NCBI RefSeq assembly: GCF_007829955.1
Contig: NZ_VIWX01000002.1
Coordinates: forward strand, 186,001-250,000
Source of the DNA: Saccharopolyspora dendranthemae
GTDB lineage: Bacteria > Actinomycetota > Actinomycetes > Mycobacteriales > Pseudonocardiaceae
DNA: 64,000 nt
Direction of reading: 5' to 3'
How positions within the stretch are numbered: the stretch's first letter is position 1; each line of letters opens with the position of its first letter. Below the pieces are notes generated by a model that was not told the origin of the DNA, ran no database searches, and saw only the letters and a list, made by a program, of their open reading frames with translations. Positions 37,760 through 47,390 of this stretch are shown here, one piece after another. Position numbers and translations under genes: made by a program.

Positions 37760-39343
37760 GTGACCCGAACCGATGCTCCGGAATACCCGCCCGAGTTCAA
37801 GCCGCCGAAGCCGACAGCGGCTCGCATCGCCCAGTACGGGAGCTTCCTCGTCGCCGCGGCACTTGCGGTGGGGCTGGTCCTGGTGGGCCTGCCGGTGATC
37901 GGAGGTTGGTGGACCGGCTGCGGGGGAGAACTGGTGTCGCAGCGAGGCGAGTGCGTCGGGGTCACCGATCTCACGGATCTCGACGATGATCCGAACTCCT
38001 TCCACTTCGACCGTTCGCTGGAACGCGTCGAAAAGCTCATCAGGAATGAGAACCTGCGCTTGGAGGGCGAATCGGCGGTGACCGTGGGGCTGCTCATGCC
38101 GATGAGCAAGGGCGACGGCAGCAGCCAGTCCGAGCAGCAGATCCGAGCCCACGTCGAGGGCGCCTACCTGGCGCAGCACCTGGCCAATCGCGATGAGAAC
38201 GCGGCTCCGAAGATCCGTCTCGTCCTGGCGAACGAGGGCGGAACCGAGCACGCCTGGTCCAGCGTGACGTCCGATCTGATCGAGATGAAGGACGACGAAC
38301 AACCGCTGGTGGCCGTGACGGGCATGGGCGTGAGCGTTCGGGAGACCGTCTGGGGCGCTCGTGCCCTCTGGGGAGACGATCCCCTCTCCGGCCCGCGCAT
38401 CCCCATGATCGGTTCGGTGATCACCGCTGACGAGCTGAACAAGGTCGGTGGGCAGCCCCCGGAACCGAACGAGCGCATTCCCGGCATCCCAGGCCTGAGT
38501 CGCGTCAGCGTCAGCAACGACACCGAGGTCACCGCGCTCGCTTCGGCACCACGACTGCAGTCGATCCGGCCGCTGATCGTGCACGACACCAACGCGAACG
38601 ACTTCTACACCGCCGGGTTGCGGCGCGACTTCGAGAAGCACTTCGCCCGGCAGTGGCGCGAGGCCGAGAACCCGCACGAACCCTACGACGGCCAGGGATC
38701 AGGTGTGTCCAGCCGGTTCAGCGCCATCGCGAGAACCCTGTGCGGCGTGAACCCACCGGACACCGTGCTGTACTCGGGACGCGCGGTTCTCCTGCCCGGC
38801 TTCATCGAGGAGCTGCGCAACGACACGCAGTGCAAGAACCCGATCACGGTGGTCACGGGGTCGGACGGCAGCACCCTGCAGGACACGCTGAAGCCGACGA
38901 TCCCTGGGCAGCGGGAGGTCCGGGTCGTCTACGCCGCGCTCGCCGACCAGTCCGTCCTCCAGGACCCGAACTTCACGTCCGAGTTCACCCGCTCGTTCGA
39001 GAAGGACGATCTGAACAACGCCTGGGCGATCATGGCTCATGACGCCGTGAAGACCGCGATCACCGCGATTCGGGGCGCGACCGATCAATCGGGTGATCTC
39101 CCGCCGATCAGCGACGTCGTAGACCAGCTCGGCAACCTCAACTCCGGCATGAAGTGGGTCGACGGTGCGGCCGGCCGGTTCGAGATCGACGCGAAGACCG
39201 GTGACCCGGTGGGCCGGACCGTCCCGATCATGGAGATCGGCCCCTACTCGGATCCGAGCGAGCCCGGCAAGCTCCGCGCGGAGGTGATCCACCAGTACCG
39301 CCAACCCAATCCCCGCTGCCCCGACGAGGCCCCGCAGTGCTGA
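37760..39343 (+). CDS. Membrane-anchored type-1 periplasmic-binding-like protein
   Basis: 527-aa protein. One membrane helix (~28-50, FLVAAALAVGLVLVGLPVIGGWW) follows a short proline-rich cytosolic tail; the rest is extracellular. From ~108 the sequence AVTVGLLMPMSKGDG, then HVEGAYLAQHLAN, VAVTGMGVSVRETV and NDFYTAGLRRDFEKHF follows the type-1 periplasmic-binding (LivJ-like) fold. No ABC permease genes accompany it, so it is probably a sensor rather than a transporter part. The GTG at 37760 is fixed by GAGGGG. Partner: the ATPase gene before it. The likely role is signal input from outside to an ATPase inside, by inference. Confidence 0.82.
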   Translation: MTRTDAPEYPPEFKPPKPTAARIAQYGSFLVAAALAVGLVLVGLPVIGGWWTGCGGELVSQRGECVGVTDLTDLDDDPNSFHFDRSLERVEKLIRNENLRLEGESAVTVGLLMPMSKGDGSSQSEQQIRAHVEGAYLAQHLANRDENAAPKIRLVLANEGGTEHAWSSVTSDLIEMKDDEQPLVAVTGMGVSVRETVWGARALWGDDPLSGPRIPMIGSVITADELNKVGGQPPEPNERIPGIPGLSRVSVSNDTEVTALASAPRLQSIRPLIVHDTNANDFYTAGLRRDFEKHFARQWREAENPHEPYDGQGSGVSSRFSAIARTLCGVNPPDTVLYSGRAVLLPGFIEELRNDTQCKNPITVVTGSDGSTLQDTLKPTIPGQREVRVVYAALADQSVLQDPNFTSEFTRSFEKDDLNNAWAIMAHDAVKTAITAIRGATDQSGDLPPISDVVDQLGNLNSGMKWVDGAAGRFEIDAKTGDPVGRTVPIMEIGPYSDPSEPGKLRAEVIHQYRQPNPRCPDEAPQC

Positions 39344-39413
39344 CGTGGTCGCCTCGCTCGGCGCCGCTCAGGTGGTGAGAACGCGGAACGGCTCCCAGCG
39401 ATCCGCCGGGTGA

Positions 39414-40955
39414 TCAGGCCTCGCCGGCGAGGACCTGCTGCATGCGGGCGGTGACCAGCGGTCGGCGGGAGTCGTGGTGGGGGAGTCGGTGCGCGAGCTG
39501 GCCCAGGACCTCCAGGTCGTCGGTCGGGTGGTCGCGGAACAGCGCCCACAGCGCTGCCACGTCCCCGCGATCGAGGACGGCGTTGCGCAGCGAGGCGAAC
39601 AGCTCCTCCCGCTCGTCGCGGATCGCCGGTGCCTCGCTGTCCTCCAGCAGCGGGCCTCGGTAGGTCTCCGAGGCGCTGCGGAGGTCGCCGTCGTGCAACG
39701 CCTGACGCACCGTGAGGAAGTCGGCGTCGACCGCGGCCTGCAGCCGGTAGGGCTTGGTGGCGATGACGTGCTCGCCCAGATGCGTGCGCAGCCGGTGGAT
39801 CTCGGCGCGAGCGGTGACGGGGTTGCCGCGCTCGCCGTAGAGCTGGAAGGCCAGCCGGTCGGCGGTCAGCCCGGCCGGGCGCATCGCCAGCAACGTCAGG
39901 ATCTCCGCGTGCCGCAGGGAGAGCGGGACCTCGCGCCCGTCGAGCACCGCGCGCGGGCCGGCGGAGTTCAGGAAGGACAGCGACAGGACCGGTCTCGGGC
40001 GTGCCGGGGTGGAGGACGAACCGGGCAGCCGCAAGAGGAAGCCCTCCGCGAGTCGTTCCAGCACGGCCTCGCGGCCATCGGCGAGCGTGACCCGGCCGTC
40101 GGCGACGTCGACGCGCTCGGGCAGCAGCGAAGCGCCCGGCTCCACCGCCAGCACCCGCCCGGTGCGGGTCAGCAGCGCGCCCGCTTCACCGCGCAACGCC
40201 CGCAGGTGCGGCATGTTCCGGGCCCGCAACTGCTCGTCGCGCGCCGCCATCCGCGCCCGCAGGTGACTTTCGGCCAGTTGAGCGGCGGCGCTGACCAGCG
40301 ACACCATCGCCGGGTGCACGGTGCGCAGCGGGCCGCTGATGTCCACCGAGCCCAGCACGTCACCGGTGTCGGGGTCGTGGATGGGGCTCGCCGCGCAGGT
40401 CCAGTCGTGATAGGTGCGGACCAGGTGCTCCGCGGAGTAGATCTGCACCGGTTTCCCCACCGCCAGAGTGGTTCCCATCGCGTTGGTGCCGATGGCCTCC
40501 TCCGCCCAGCGGGTTCCCTCGCTGAGCCGCACCCGGTCGGCGCGCCGCTGCACGTCGGCGTTGCCCTCGCGCCAGAGGATCAGCCCGTCGCGGTCGGTCA
40601 CGATCATCACGTGCATCGCCTCGTCGGCGACGTCGAGAACCGTTTGCCTCAGCACCGGAATCGCCGCGGCCAGGGGATGTTCGGAGCGCATGTCGCGGAC
40701 TTCGGCGCGTTCGCAGACCACCGGGGCCTCGCAGGCGTTGGGATTGATCTCGGCGGCGAGCGACCGCTGCCACGATTCCGAGACCAGCGTCCGCGGCGAG
40801 TGGGACGAGCGATCGCCGCGCAGCACCGCGTCCCAGACCCGCCCGAGCAGCGATGCGTACTCCAGCGGGTCGGCGAGCATCGTCGCGGTGGGGGTTTCCT
40901 CCTCTGCCTGCACGCTGCCTCCAGTCCTCGCGTCGGCGGTGACGCGTGGGCTCAT
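39414..40955 (-). CDS. GAF-domain transcriptional regulator of the aldehyde dehydrogenase
   Basis: 513-aa regulator. The N-terminal GAF-type segment ([62 protein letters not shown]) resembles AcoR/acetoin regulators but no AAA+ sigma-54 domain follows. The C-terminus holds a winged-helix DNA-binding region ([33 protein letters not shown]). It is divergent from the aldehyde dehydrogenase gene, a pairing common in actinomycetes. Start uncertain: ATG at 40955 chosen; others at 40982 (ATG-like), 40913 (GTG) and 40880 (ATG) are possible and none has a good Shine-Dalgarno. Confidence 0.85.
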   Translation of the reverse strand: MSPRVTADARTGGSVQAEEETPTATMLADPLEYASLLGRVWDAVLRGDRSSHSPRTLVSESWQRSLAAEINPNACEAPVVCERAEVRDMRSEHPLAAAIPVLRQTVLDVADEAMHVMIVTDRDGLILWREGNADVQRRADRVRLSEGTRWAEEAIGTNAMGTTLAVGKPVQIYSAEHLVRTYHDWTCAASPIHDPDTGDVLGSVDISGPLRTVHPAMVSLVSAAAQLAESHLRARMAARDEQLRARNMPHLRALRGEAGALLTRTGRVLAVEPGASLLPERVDVADGRVTLADGREAVLERLAEGFLLRLPGSSSTPARPRPVLSLSFLNSAGPRAVLDGREVPLSLRHAEILTLLAMRPAGLTADRLAFQLYGERGNPVTARAEIHRLRTHLGEHVIATKPYRLQAAVDADFLTVRQALHDGDLRSASETYRGPLLEDSEAPAIRDEREELFASLRNAVLDRGDVAALWALFRDHPTDDLEVLGQLAHRLPHHDSRRPLVTARMQQVLAGEA

Positions 40956-41111
40956 GATGACCACGAGCACCAGCGGGGACAAGGGACCGGACCGGCAACG
41001 GGCTTGAAACCGTCCGTTCGGTCAGGCATCCGATCGGTGCAACCTCGTTGCAACGTGAGGTGGGACACGCTGCTGCACGACAACGGAAGTTCTCGTGCAG
41101 GAGGCAAACGC

Positions 41112-42635
41112 ATGACCAAGTACGCAGCGCCGGGTACGCAGGGCAGCGTCGTGGCCTACGAATCCCGCTACGACCACTACATCGGCGGTGAGTACGTGGC
41201 CCCGGCCAAGGGCGGCTACTTCGCGAACCCGACGCCGGTGACCGGTGCGGACTTCACCGAGATCGCTCGCGGCACCGCCGATGACGTCGAGCGCGCGCTG
41301 GACGCCGCGCACGGTGCGGCACCGGCCTGGGGGCGCACCTCGGTCGCCGAGCGCGCGCTGGTGCTCAATAGGATCGCCGACCGCATGGAGGCGAACCTGG
41401 AGCGGCTGGCCGTGGCCGAGAGCTGGGAGAACGGCAAGCCGGTCCGCGAGACGCTGGCGGCCGACATCCCACTGGCCATCGACCACTTCCGCTACTTCGC
41501 CGGAGCCATCCGGGCCCAGGAGGGCAGCCTCGGCGAGGTCGACGACAACACGGTGGCCTACCACTTCCACGAGCCGCTGGGCGTGGTCGGCCAGATCATC
41601 CCGTGGAACTTCCCGATCCTGATGGCCGTCTGGAAGCTGGCGCCCGCGCTGGCCGCGGGCAACGCCGTGGTGCTCAAGCCCGCCGAGCAGACCCCGGCTT
41701 CGATCCACGTGCTGCTCAGCGTCATCGGCGACCTGCTGCCGCCCGGTGTGCTCAACGTGGTCAACGGCTTCGGTGTCGAAGCCGGCAAGCCGCTGGCCTC
41801 GAGCAGCCGGATCAGCAAGATCGCCTTCACCGGTGAGACCACCACCGGTCGGCTGATCATGCAGTACGCCAGCGAGAACATCATCCCGGTGACGCTGGAG
41901 CTGGGCGGCAAGAGCCCGAACATCTTCTTCGGCGACATCGCCTCCGCCAACGACGCCTTCTACGACAAGGCTCTCGAAGGCTTCACGATGTTCGCGCTCA
42001 ACCAGGGAGAGGTCTGCACCTGCCCCTCGCGGGCGCTGATCCAGAGCAACATCTACGAGAAGTTCCTCGGTGAGGCCGTGGATCGCACCAAGGCGGTCAA
42101 GCAGGGCAACCCGCTGGACACCGACACGATGATCGGTGCGCAGGCCAGCAACGACCAGCTCGAGAAGATCCTCTCCTACATCGACATCGGCAAGCAGGAG
42201 GGCGCGAAGGTCCTCACCGGTGGCGGGAAGGCGGACCTCGGGGGCGAGCTCTCCGGCGGCTACTACGTGGAGCCGACGGTGTTCGAGGGCCACAACAAGA
42301 TGCGGATCTTCCAGGAGGAGATCTTCGGCCCGGTCCTGTCCGTCGCCCGCTTCGACGACTACGCCGACGCGATCAAGACCGCCAACGACACCCTCTACGG
42401 CCTGGGCGCCGGGGTCTGGTCGCGCGACACCAACACCGCCTACCGCGCGGGTCGCGAGATCCAGGCGGGCCGGGTGTGGGTGAACAACTACCACTCCTAC
42501 CCGGCGCACGCGGCCTTCGGCGGCTACAAGCAGTCGGGCATCGGCAGGGAGAACCACAAGATGATGCTGGAGCACTACCAGCAGACCAAGAACCTGCTGG
42601 TCAGCTACTCGCCGGACAAGCTGGGCTTCTTCTGA
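41112..42635 (+). CDS. NAD-dependent aldehyde dehydrogenase (ExaC/acetaldehyde type)
   Basis: 507-aa aldehyde dehydrogenase oxidising aldehydes, probably acetaldehyde, to acids with NAD. The Rossmann region is [22 protein letters not shown], catalytic Glu in LELGGKSPN (~265), catalytic Cys in [13 protein letters not shown] (~302). ATG at 41112 after GGAGG. Its stop overlaps the start of the DUF779 gene by one base, and it lies 156 bp from the divergent GAF regulator, which probably activates it in response to aldehyde or alcohol. Fits the alcohol oxidation theme of the region. Confidence 0.95.
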   Translation: MTKYAAPGTQGSVVAYESRYDHYIGGEYVAPAKGGYFANPTPVTGADFTEIARGTADDVERALDAAHGAAPAWGRTSVAERALVLNRIADRMEANLERLAVAESWENGKPVRETLAADIPLAIDHFRYFAGAIRAQEGSLGEVDDNTVAYHFHEPLGVVGQIIPWNFPILMAVWKLAPALAAGNAVVLKPAEQTPASIHVLLSVIGDLLPPGVLNVVNGFGVEAGKPLASSSRISKIAFTGETTTGRLIMQYASENIIPVTLELGGKSPNIFFGDIASANDAFYDKALEGFTMFALNQGEVCTCPSRALIQSNIYEKFLGEAVDRTKAVKQGNPLDTDTMIGAQASNDQLEKILSYIDIGKQEGAKVLTGGGKADLGGELSGGYYVEPTVFEGHNKMRIFQEEIFGPVLSVARFDDYADAIKTANDTLYGLGAGVWSRDTNTAYRAGREIQAGRVWVNNYHSYPAHAAFGGYKQSGIGRENHKMMLEHYQQTKNLLVSYSPDKLGFF

Positions 42636-43009
42636 TGGAGCCCGCCCGGGTGGCCGTGACCCCGGAGGCGGCGGAGCTGCTCCGCCGCCTCCGGGCCGAC
42701 CACGGTCCGCTGATGTTCCACCAGTCCGGCGGGTGCTGCGACGGCAGCGCCCCGATGTGCTACCCGGCGGGGGAGTTCCGCACCGGAGGCTCCGACGTCC
42801 ACCTCGGCGATCTCGACGTGGACGGTGAGGCGATCCCGGTGTGGATGTCGGCCTCGCAGTTCGAGTACTGGAAGCACACGCACCTGACCATCGACGTCGT
42901 GCGCGGCCGGGGCAGCGGGTTCTCGCTGGAGGCGCCGGAGGGAGTCCGGTTCCTGATCCGCTCGCGGTTGCTCACCGACGACGAGCTCACGGCGTTCGGC
43001 CTCGTCTGA
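42635..43009 (+). CDS. DUF779 protein
   Basis: 124-aa DUF779 protein, typically encoded next to aldehyde dehydrogenases. The core MFHQSGGCCDGSAPMCYPAGEF carries the cysteines conserved in the family. The ATG at 42635 shares a base with the aldehyde dehydrogenase stop (TGATG). The biochemical role is not established; a metal- or thiol-related activity on the aldehyde dehydrogenase is a reasonable guess. Confidence 0.92.
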   Translation: MEPARVAVTPEAAELLRRLRADHGPLMFHQSGGCCDGSAPMCYPAGEFRTGGSDVHLGDLDVDGEAIPVWMSASQFEYWKHTHLTIDVVRGRGSGFSLEAPEGVRFLIRSRLLTDDELTAFGLV

Positions 43010-43206
43010 TCGGCGGGTGCCGGGCGAAGGGGGGCGGCTGCGGGGTCCGCTTGATCGGGCGGGCCCCGCTCGGTCGCCTCCGGGCGCGTCAGCGATGTGG
43101 TGCGGGTCACGTATCGGGCTAGGATGGTCCTCGGCTCGGCCCGTCGACCCGACTCGCGATCGTCGAGGTCCGCGCACATCCCGCACCGGCGGCTGGAGGA
43201 TGCCTG

Positions 43207-44445
43207 ATGACAGTGCGAAGCCGGGTGCCCAGCTCGCGCGAGGTCGACGTGCCCGAGCTGGCTGGGCCGCAGATCACGTCTCCGGGCGGTGACTCATCCC
43301 GCCTGGCGAAGTTCCACGTGCCCGAGGTCGTCTTCGGGCCCAGTGCGCTGGCCGAGCTCGGTCATTGCGCGCGGCGGCTCGGTGCGCGCCGTCCGTTCCT
43401 GGTCACCGATGGTGGGCTCACCGAGGCGCGGTGGGCGGCCGAGGCCGCCGGGCACCTGAAGGCGGTCGGCCTGGAAGCGATCGTGTGGGACGCCGTCACC
43501 CCCAACCCGAAGGACCACGAGATCGAGGCCGCCCACCGGCGCTACGCCGAGTCCGGGGCGGACGTGATCATCGGGGTCGGCGGCGGTTCGGTGATCGACG
43601 CGGCCAAGGGCGTTGCGATCCTGTCCGGCAACGGCGGCCGGATCCTGGACTACGAAGGCGTCGATCAGGTGACCAACCCGATCCCGCCGCTGGTCATGGC
43701 CCCCTCGACGTCGGGAACCGGTGCCGACGTCTCGCAGTTCGCGATCATCACCGACACCGCGAACGCCACCAAGGTCACCATCCTCAGCCGCGCGCTCGTC
43801 CCCGAGATCTCGGTGGTCGACCCGAGGTTGCTGACCAGCATGCCGGACTGGCTCAACGCCGCCACCGGCCTGGACGCGCTCACCCACGCGATCGAGTCCT
43901 ACGTCTCCCGTGCGCACAACACGCTCACCGAGCAGCACTCGTTGCACGCCGCGAAGCTGATCACCGGGAACCTCGCCCGCACCCTGTTCCGCCCGGCGGA
44001 GGCCGAGCCGCGGGTGGCGATGGCGCAGGGAGCGCTGGAAGCGGGGATGGCCTTCACCAACGCCATCCTCGGCGCCACCCACGCGATGAGCCACCAGGTC
44101 GGGGGACTGCTCGACGCTCCGCACGGGGTGATCAACGGAGTGCTGCTGCCGCACGTGATCCGCTTCAACGCCGAGACCGACGCCTCCCGCTACGTCCCGC
44201 TGGCCGCGGCGATCGGGATCGACGTGGTCGGCGTGCCCGCCGGGGAGGTGGCCTTCGCGCTCGCGGATCGAGTGCGGGAGCTCGCCGACGTGGTCGGCGT
44301 GCCGCAGACGCTGCGATCCCTCGGGGTGTCCGACGCCGACGTCCCGGTGCTGACCCGCAACACGCTCAAAGACGCCTGCCTGACCACCAATCCGCGCGAA
44401 GCGCGGGCCACGGACATCGCGCGGCTGTTCCGGGCGGCGCTGTGA
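43207..44445 (+). CDS. Iron-containing alcohol dehydrogenase
   Basis: 412-aa group III (Fe-type) alcohol dehydrogenase. NAD-binding GVGGGSVIDAAKG, the conserved APSTSGTGADVSQFAIITD, the metal-site DALTHAIE, and the His motifs in THAMSHQVGG and DAPHGVIN are present. It oxidises primary alcohols to aldehydes. GTGA overlap of its stop with the histidine kinase gene shows they are one operon. ATG at 43207 behind GGAGG. Its 5' flank (43010-43206) holds no gene. Substrate unknown. Confidence 0.93.
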   Translation: MTVRSRVPSSREVDVPELAGPQITSPGGDSSRLAKFHVPEVVFGPSALAELGHCARRLGARRPFLVTDGGLTEARWAAEAAGHLKAVGLEAIVWDAVTPNPKDHEIEAAHRRYAESGADVIIGVGGGSVIDAAKGVAILSGNGGRILDYEGVDQVTNPIPPLVMAPSTSGTGADVSQFAIITDTANATKVTILSRALVPEISVVDPRLLTSMPDWLNAATGLDALTHAIESYVSRAHNTLTEQHSLHAAKLITGNLARTLFRPAEAEPRVAMAQGALEAGMAFTNAILGATHAMSHQVGGLLDAPHGVINGVLLPHVIRFNAETDASRYVPLAAAIGIDVVGVPAGEVAFALADRVRELADVVGVPQTLRSLGVSDADVPVLTRNTLKDACLTTNPREARATDIARLFRAAL

Positions 44446-45812
44446 GCGGCGGTGCCGCCGCGTCGGGCGGTGACTTCGGCGACGACCTGGGCGTGCTGAC
44501 GGGGCTGCGCTCCGGAAAGCGCTCGTTCTACCCGGAGTACGTGCGATCCGCCGAGCGCCTGGAGCACGCGGTGCAAGCGCTCGACCGCATCTCCCGGGCC
44601 CTGGTGCGCACCGTCGAAGGCCCTCGCACCCTGGTCGAGGCGGTGGTGCGGGCCGCTGCCGAACACCTGCAGGCCGATCGGCTGCTGCTGGGCATCGCCG
44701 ACGGCGCGCTGCGCGCCGCCCGCCCCCGGTTCCTCCTGCTGGACCGCGGCGAGCTCGTCGACGACGAGGCCGATCTGCCCTCGGAAGTGCGGGTACAGCT
44801 GGATGTAATTCGCAGCCGGCCGTGGGAGGTCGAACTCGAACCCGGTGGTCCCGGGTGGGTCCGGGCGCCGATGACCTTGGACGACGAGCCGGTCGGCGGG
44901 CTCGTCGGCTGGCCCGGTGACGTGCCGGTGGCCGACACCGACCTGGCGATCCTGCGGGTCCTGGCGAACCAGGCCGCCGTCGCCGTGCACAACTCGTTCC
45001 TCTTCCACGCCGCCGCCCAGCTGCGCGGGCGCACCGAGCAGCTCTCGGAAGCCGCCGCTCAGCAGGCCAGGGACCTCGCCGCTCGCAACGCGGAGCTGCA
45101 GGAGACCCAGCGGCGCCTGGTGGAGGCGATGCAGCGGCAGGCGCTCGACGACGAACGGCACCGCATCGCCCGCGAGCTGCACGACACCGTCACCCAGTAC
45201 GTGCTCAGCGCCGGCATGACCGTCGAGGTCTGCCGCGGTGAACTCGCCGAGATGGGCCCGGACGCGGAGCGCGTCGCGGAGAAGCTCGCACCGGCCAAGG
45301 GATTCACGCAGCAGGCGGTGGAGCGGCTGCGGGCGGCGATCTACGCGTTGCACCACGGAGCCGAGGAACCACCGGGTTCGCTGCCCGTTCTGCTCAAGCA
45401 GCTGTCCACCGTGCACCTGTCGAGCGAGTTGAAGGTGGAGGTGCGGGTGGCGGGTTCTCCCGCACCCCTGCCGCCGGAGGACGAGAGCTCGATCCTGCGG
45501 CTCACCGGTGAGGCGCTGTTCAACATCGTCTCGCACGCCGAGGCCACTCGGGCCGTCGTGCACCTCGTCTACCAGCCCGACCAGCTCCGGCTGACGGTGT
45601 CCGACGACGGAACGGGTGATCCGGCGCGGCTCCGCCGGTCGCTGAAGCTGTCGGAGGCGACGGATCTCGCCGGTCGGCATCGCGGTCTGGCCAACATGGC
45701 CGTCCGCGCGACGGAGCTGGGAGGGACGTTGGGGATCCGCCGCTCGCGCATGGGCGGCATCGCCTTGCAACTGCGGGTGCCGCTCCCACCGGACGCGGAG
45801 GTGGTGCCGTGA
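44442..45812 (+). CDS. GAF-containing sensor histidine kinase
   Basis: 456-aa kinase with no membrane segment. An N-terminal GAF domain (~40-190) is followed by a coiled-coil (AAQLRGRTEQLSEAAAQQARDL) and an HisKA_3 dimerisation motif DDERHRIARELHDTVTQYVLS, whose His (in ELHDT) is the phosphorylation site; the HATPase domain has NIVSHAEA and the G-box GLANM. The pairing with a LuxR-type regulator is standard. GTG at 44442, coupled to the upstream dehydrogenase and downstream regulator. Cytosolic position means it senses an internal signal, perhaps an alcohol, aldehyde or redox cue. Confidence 0.92.
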   Translation: MSGGAAASGGDFGDDLGVLTGLRSGKRSFYPEYVRSAERLEHAVQALDRISRALVRTVEGPRTLVEAVVRAAAEHLQADRLLLGIADGALRAARPRFLLLDRGELVDDEADLPSEVRVQLDVIRSRPWEVELEPGGPGWVRAPMTLDDEPVGGLVGWPGDVPVADTDLAILRVLANQAAVAVHNSFLFHAAAQLRGRTEQLSEAAAQQARDLAARNAELQETQRRLVEAMQRQALDDERHRIARELHDTVTQYVLSAGMTVEVCRGELAEMGPDAERVAEKLAPAKGFTQQAVERLRAAIYALHHGAEEPPGSLPVLLKQLSTVHLSSELKVEVRVAGSPAPLPPEDESSILRLTGEALFNIVSHAEATRAVVHLVYQPDQLRLTVSDDGTGDPARLRRSLKLSEATDLAGRHRGLANMAVRATELGGTLGIRRSRMGGIALQLRVPLPPDAEVVP

Positions 45813-46477
45813 ACCCGGAGGTCCCCGGCCAGCGAAGCGGTTCTTCTCGGGTGCGGATCGTGCTCGTGGACGACCACGCGATCGTCCGCCACGGGCTGCG
45901 CTCCGTGCTCGAACGCGAGGACGACCTGGAGGTCGTCGGCGAGGCGGCGTCCGCGGCCGAGGCGATCAACGTCGTCGGCGGAGCCGATCCGGACGTGGTG
46001 CTGCTGGACCTGAAGCTCTCCACCGGTGACAACACCGAGGGGCTCGAGCTGTGCGGGCAGCTCACCCGGCTGCACCCGGATCTCGGCGTCCTCGTGCTGA
46101 CCACGTTCCTCGACGGCCGGCTGGTCGTCGAGGCGATCCACCGCGGGGCGCGCGGCTACGTCGTCAAGGACGTCGACACCACCGAACTCGTCCGCTCCCT
46201 CCGCGCGGTGGCCCGCCGCGAGAGCTCCTTCGACTCGCGCTCCGCTGCCGCGATGGTCGAATCGATGAACTCGCCCGTCAGCCAACCTCGGCTCACCGAG
46301 CGGGAGCTCAAGGTTCTCCGGCAGCTCGCTCACGGCCTCAGCAACCGCGACATCGGGGCGGAGCTGTTCATCTCCGAGACCACGGTCAAGTTCCACGTCC
46401 GCAACATCATGCGCAAGCTCACCGCCACCAGCCGGGCCGAAGCCGTCTACGAGGCCAGCAAGCTCCACCTCATCTGA
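45809..46477 (+). CDS. LuxR/NarL-family response regulator
   Basis: 222-aa regulator. The receiver domain has IVLVDDHAIVRHGLRSVL with acidic pair DD, phosphorylation Asp in VVLLDLKLS, and Lys in VVKDVD; the HTH is RLTERELKVLRQLAHGLSNRDIGAELFISETTVKFHVRNIMRKL. The GTG start at 45809 overlaps the kinase stop (GTGA), so both are made together. Its targets probably include the alcohol oxidation genes around it; the binding site was not found. It converges on the methyltransferase gene with only ten bases between stops. Confidence 0.94.
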   Translation: MNPEVPGQRSGSSRVRIVLVDDHAIVRHGLRSVLEREDDLEVVGEAASAAEAINVVGGADPDVVLLDLKLSTGDNTEGLELCGQLTRLHPDLGVLVLTTFLDGRLVVEAIHRGARGYVVKDVDTTELVRSLRAVARRESSFDSRSAAAMVESMNSPVSQPRLTERELKVLRQLAHGLSNRDIGAELFISETTVKFHVRNIMRKLTATSRAEAVYEASKLHLI

Positions 46478-46487
46478 GAACCGGGGA

Positions 46488-47390
46488 TCAGGCTTTGCTG
46501 ATGGTGAGCCAGCCCCCGTGGTGGTCGGTCACCTCGTAGGGGTGGCCGGTGGTCGCGCCCATCCGGTGGAGCTCGTGGGGGGTGAAGGTGCGGACGTGGC
46601 CGAAGGCGTCGTTCGGCTCGTCCTCGTAGGGAACCGCGATGATGACGTGCCGCCGGGCCAAGCGGAGCGCTTCGGCGAGGACCGCGTCACCCCGGGCCGG
46701 TTCGAGGTGTTCGAGCAGGTGGATCGCCGTGACCGCGTCGACCGTTCCGCCCGGGAGGGGGACCTGGGTGGCGTCGCAGACCAGGGTGGGCATCCGGTGA
46801 CCGCGGGTCGCGGCCACGGCCTCCAGCAGGCGCATGCTGCCGGGCGCGAGGTCCGAGGCGATCACCGAGTGCTCGGCCCGCTCGGCCAGCAGCAGCGGCA
46901 GGAAACCGAAGCACGATCCCAGGTCCAGGACCCGGCCGGGCGGCGTGAGACGCAGGACGCGCTCGTACACCGGGGCGAAGCCGGCGATCGAGGAGTGCGA
47001 CGCGTCGGACGGCGGAGTCGCCCCGCACTCCCGGATCCGGGCGAGCGTGTTGTCGTAGAACGTCGTCCACGCCCGCAGCGGGTCGTCGATCACCGACTGC
47101 ACGACCTCGGTGAAGACCCGCTCGAAGACCTCCACGCCGCTGAGCCAGCCGGGCGCGAACAGCTCGGCGGCGAGGATCCCGGCGAGGTTGTTGTCCAGCT
47201 CCTCTGGCCGGAACCAGTGGGTGATCTCCATCCGGTGGTCCCGCCGGTGCAGGCAGAAGTGCTCCGTGCGCGTCACCGCGACGCGCGCGTCGCACGGAGG
47301 TTCGTGCCGCGCGACGGTGACCATCGGGTCGTGGCCGTGCGGGGAGAGCGGGTCGATGTGGTGCAGCGCCGAGCGCTCTCCCGCGCTCAC
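46488..47390 (-). CDS. mftM: MftM-type mycofactocin methyltransferase
   Basis: 300-aa class I SAM methyltransferase whose N-terminal half (DNNLAGILAAELFAPGWLSG, VFERVFTEVVQSVIDDPLRAW) matches the MftM family, which O-methylates the oligoglucose chain of mycofactocin. The SAM site is VLDLGSCFGFLPLLLAERAE, followed by HLLEHLEPARGDAVL. The GTG start at 47390 overlaps the VWA stop codon by four bases (GTGA). Last gene of the operon mdo-moxR-VWA-mftM. Assignment of family is strong; the substrate is known from the family, not from this gene. Confidence 0.85.
   Translation of the reverse strand: MSAGERSALHHIDPLSPHGHDPMVTVARHEPPCDARVAVTRTEHFCLHRRDHRMEITHWFRPEELDNNLAGILAAELFAPGWLSGVEVFERVFTEVVQSVIDDPLRAWTTFYDNTLARIRECGATPPSDASHSSIAGFAPVYERVLRLTPPGRVLDLGSCFGFLPLLLAERAEHSVIASDLAPGSMRLLEAVAATRGHRMPTLVCDATQVPLPGGTVDAVTAIHLLEHLEPARGDAVLAEALRLARRHVIIAVPYEDEPNDAFGHVRTFTPHELHRMGATTGHPYEVTDHHGGWLTISKA

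Noticed and set aside
35869..38109. 746-codon minus-strand frame opposite the ATPase/binding-protein genes
   Set aside because: No domain or start signal; it mirrors the real plus-strand genes.
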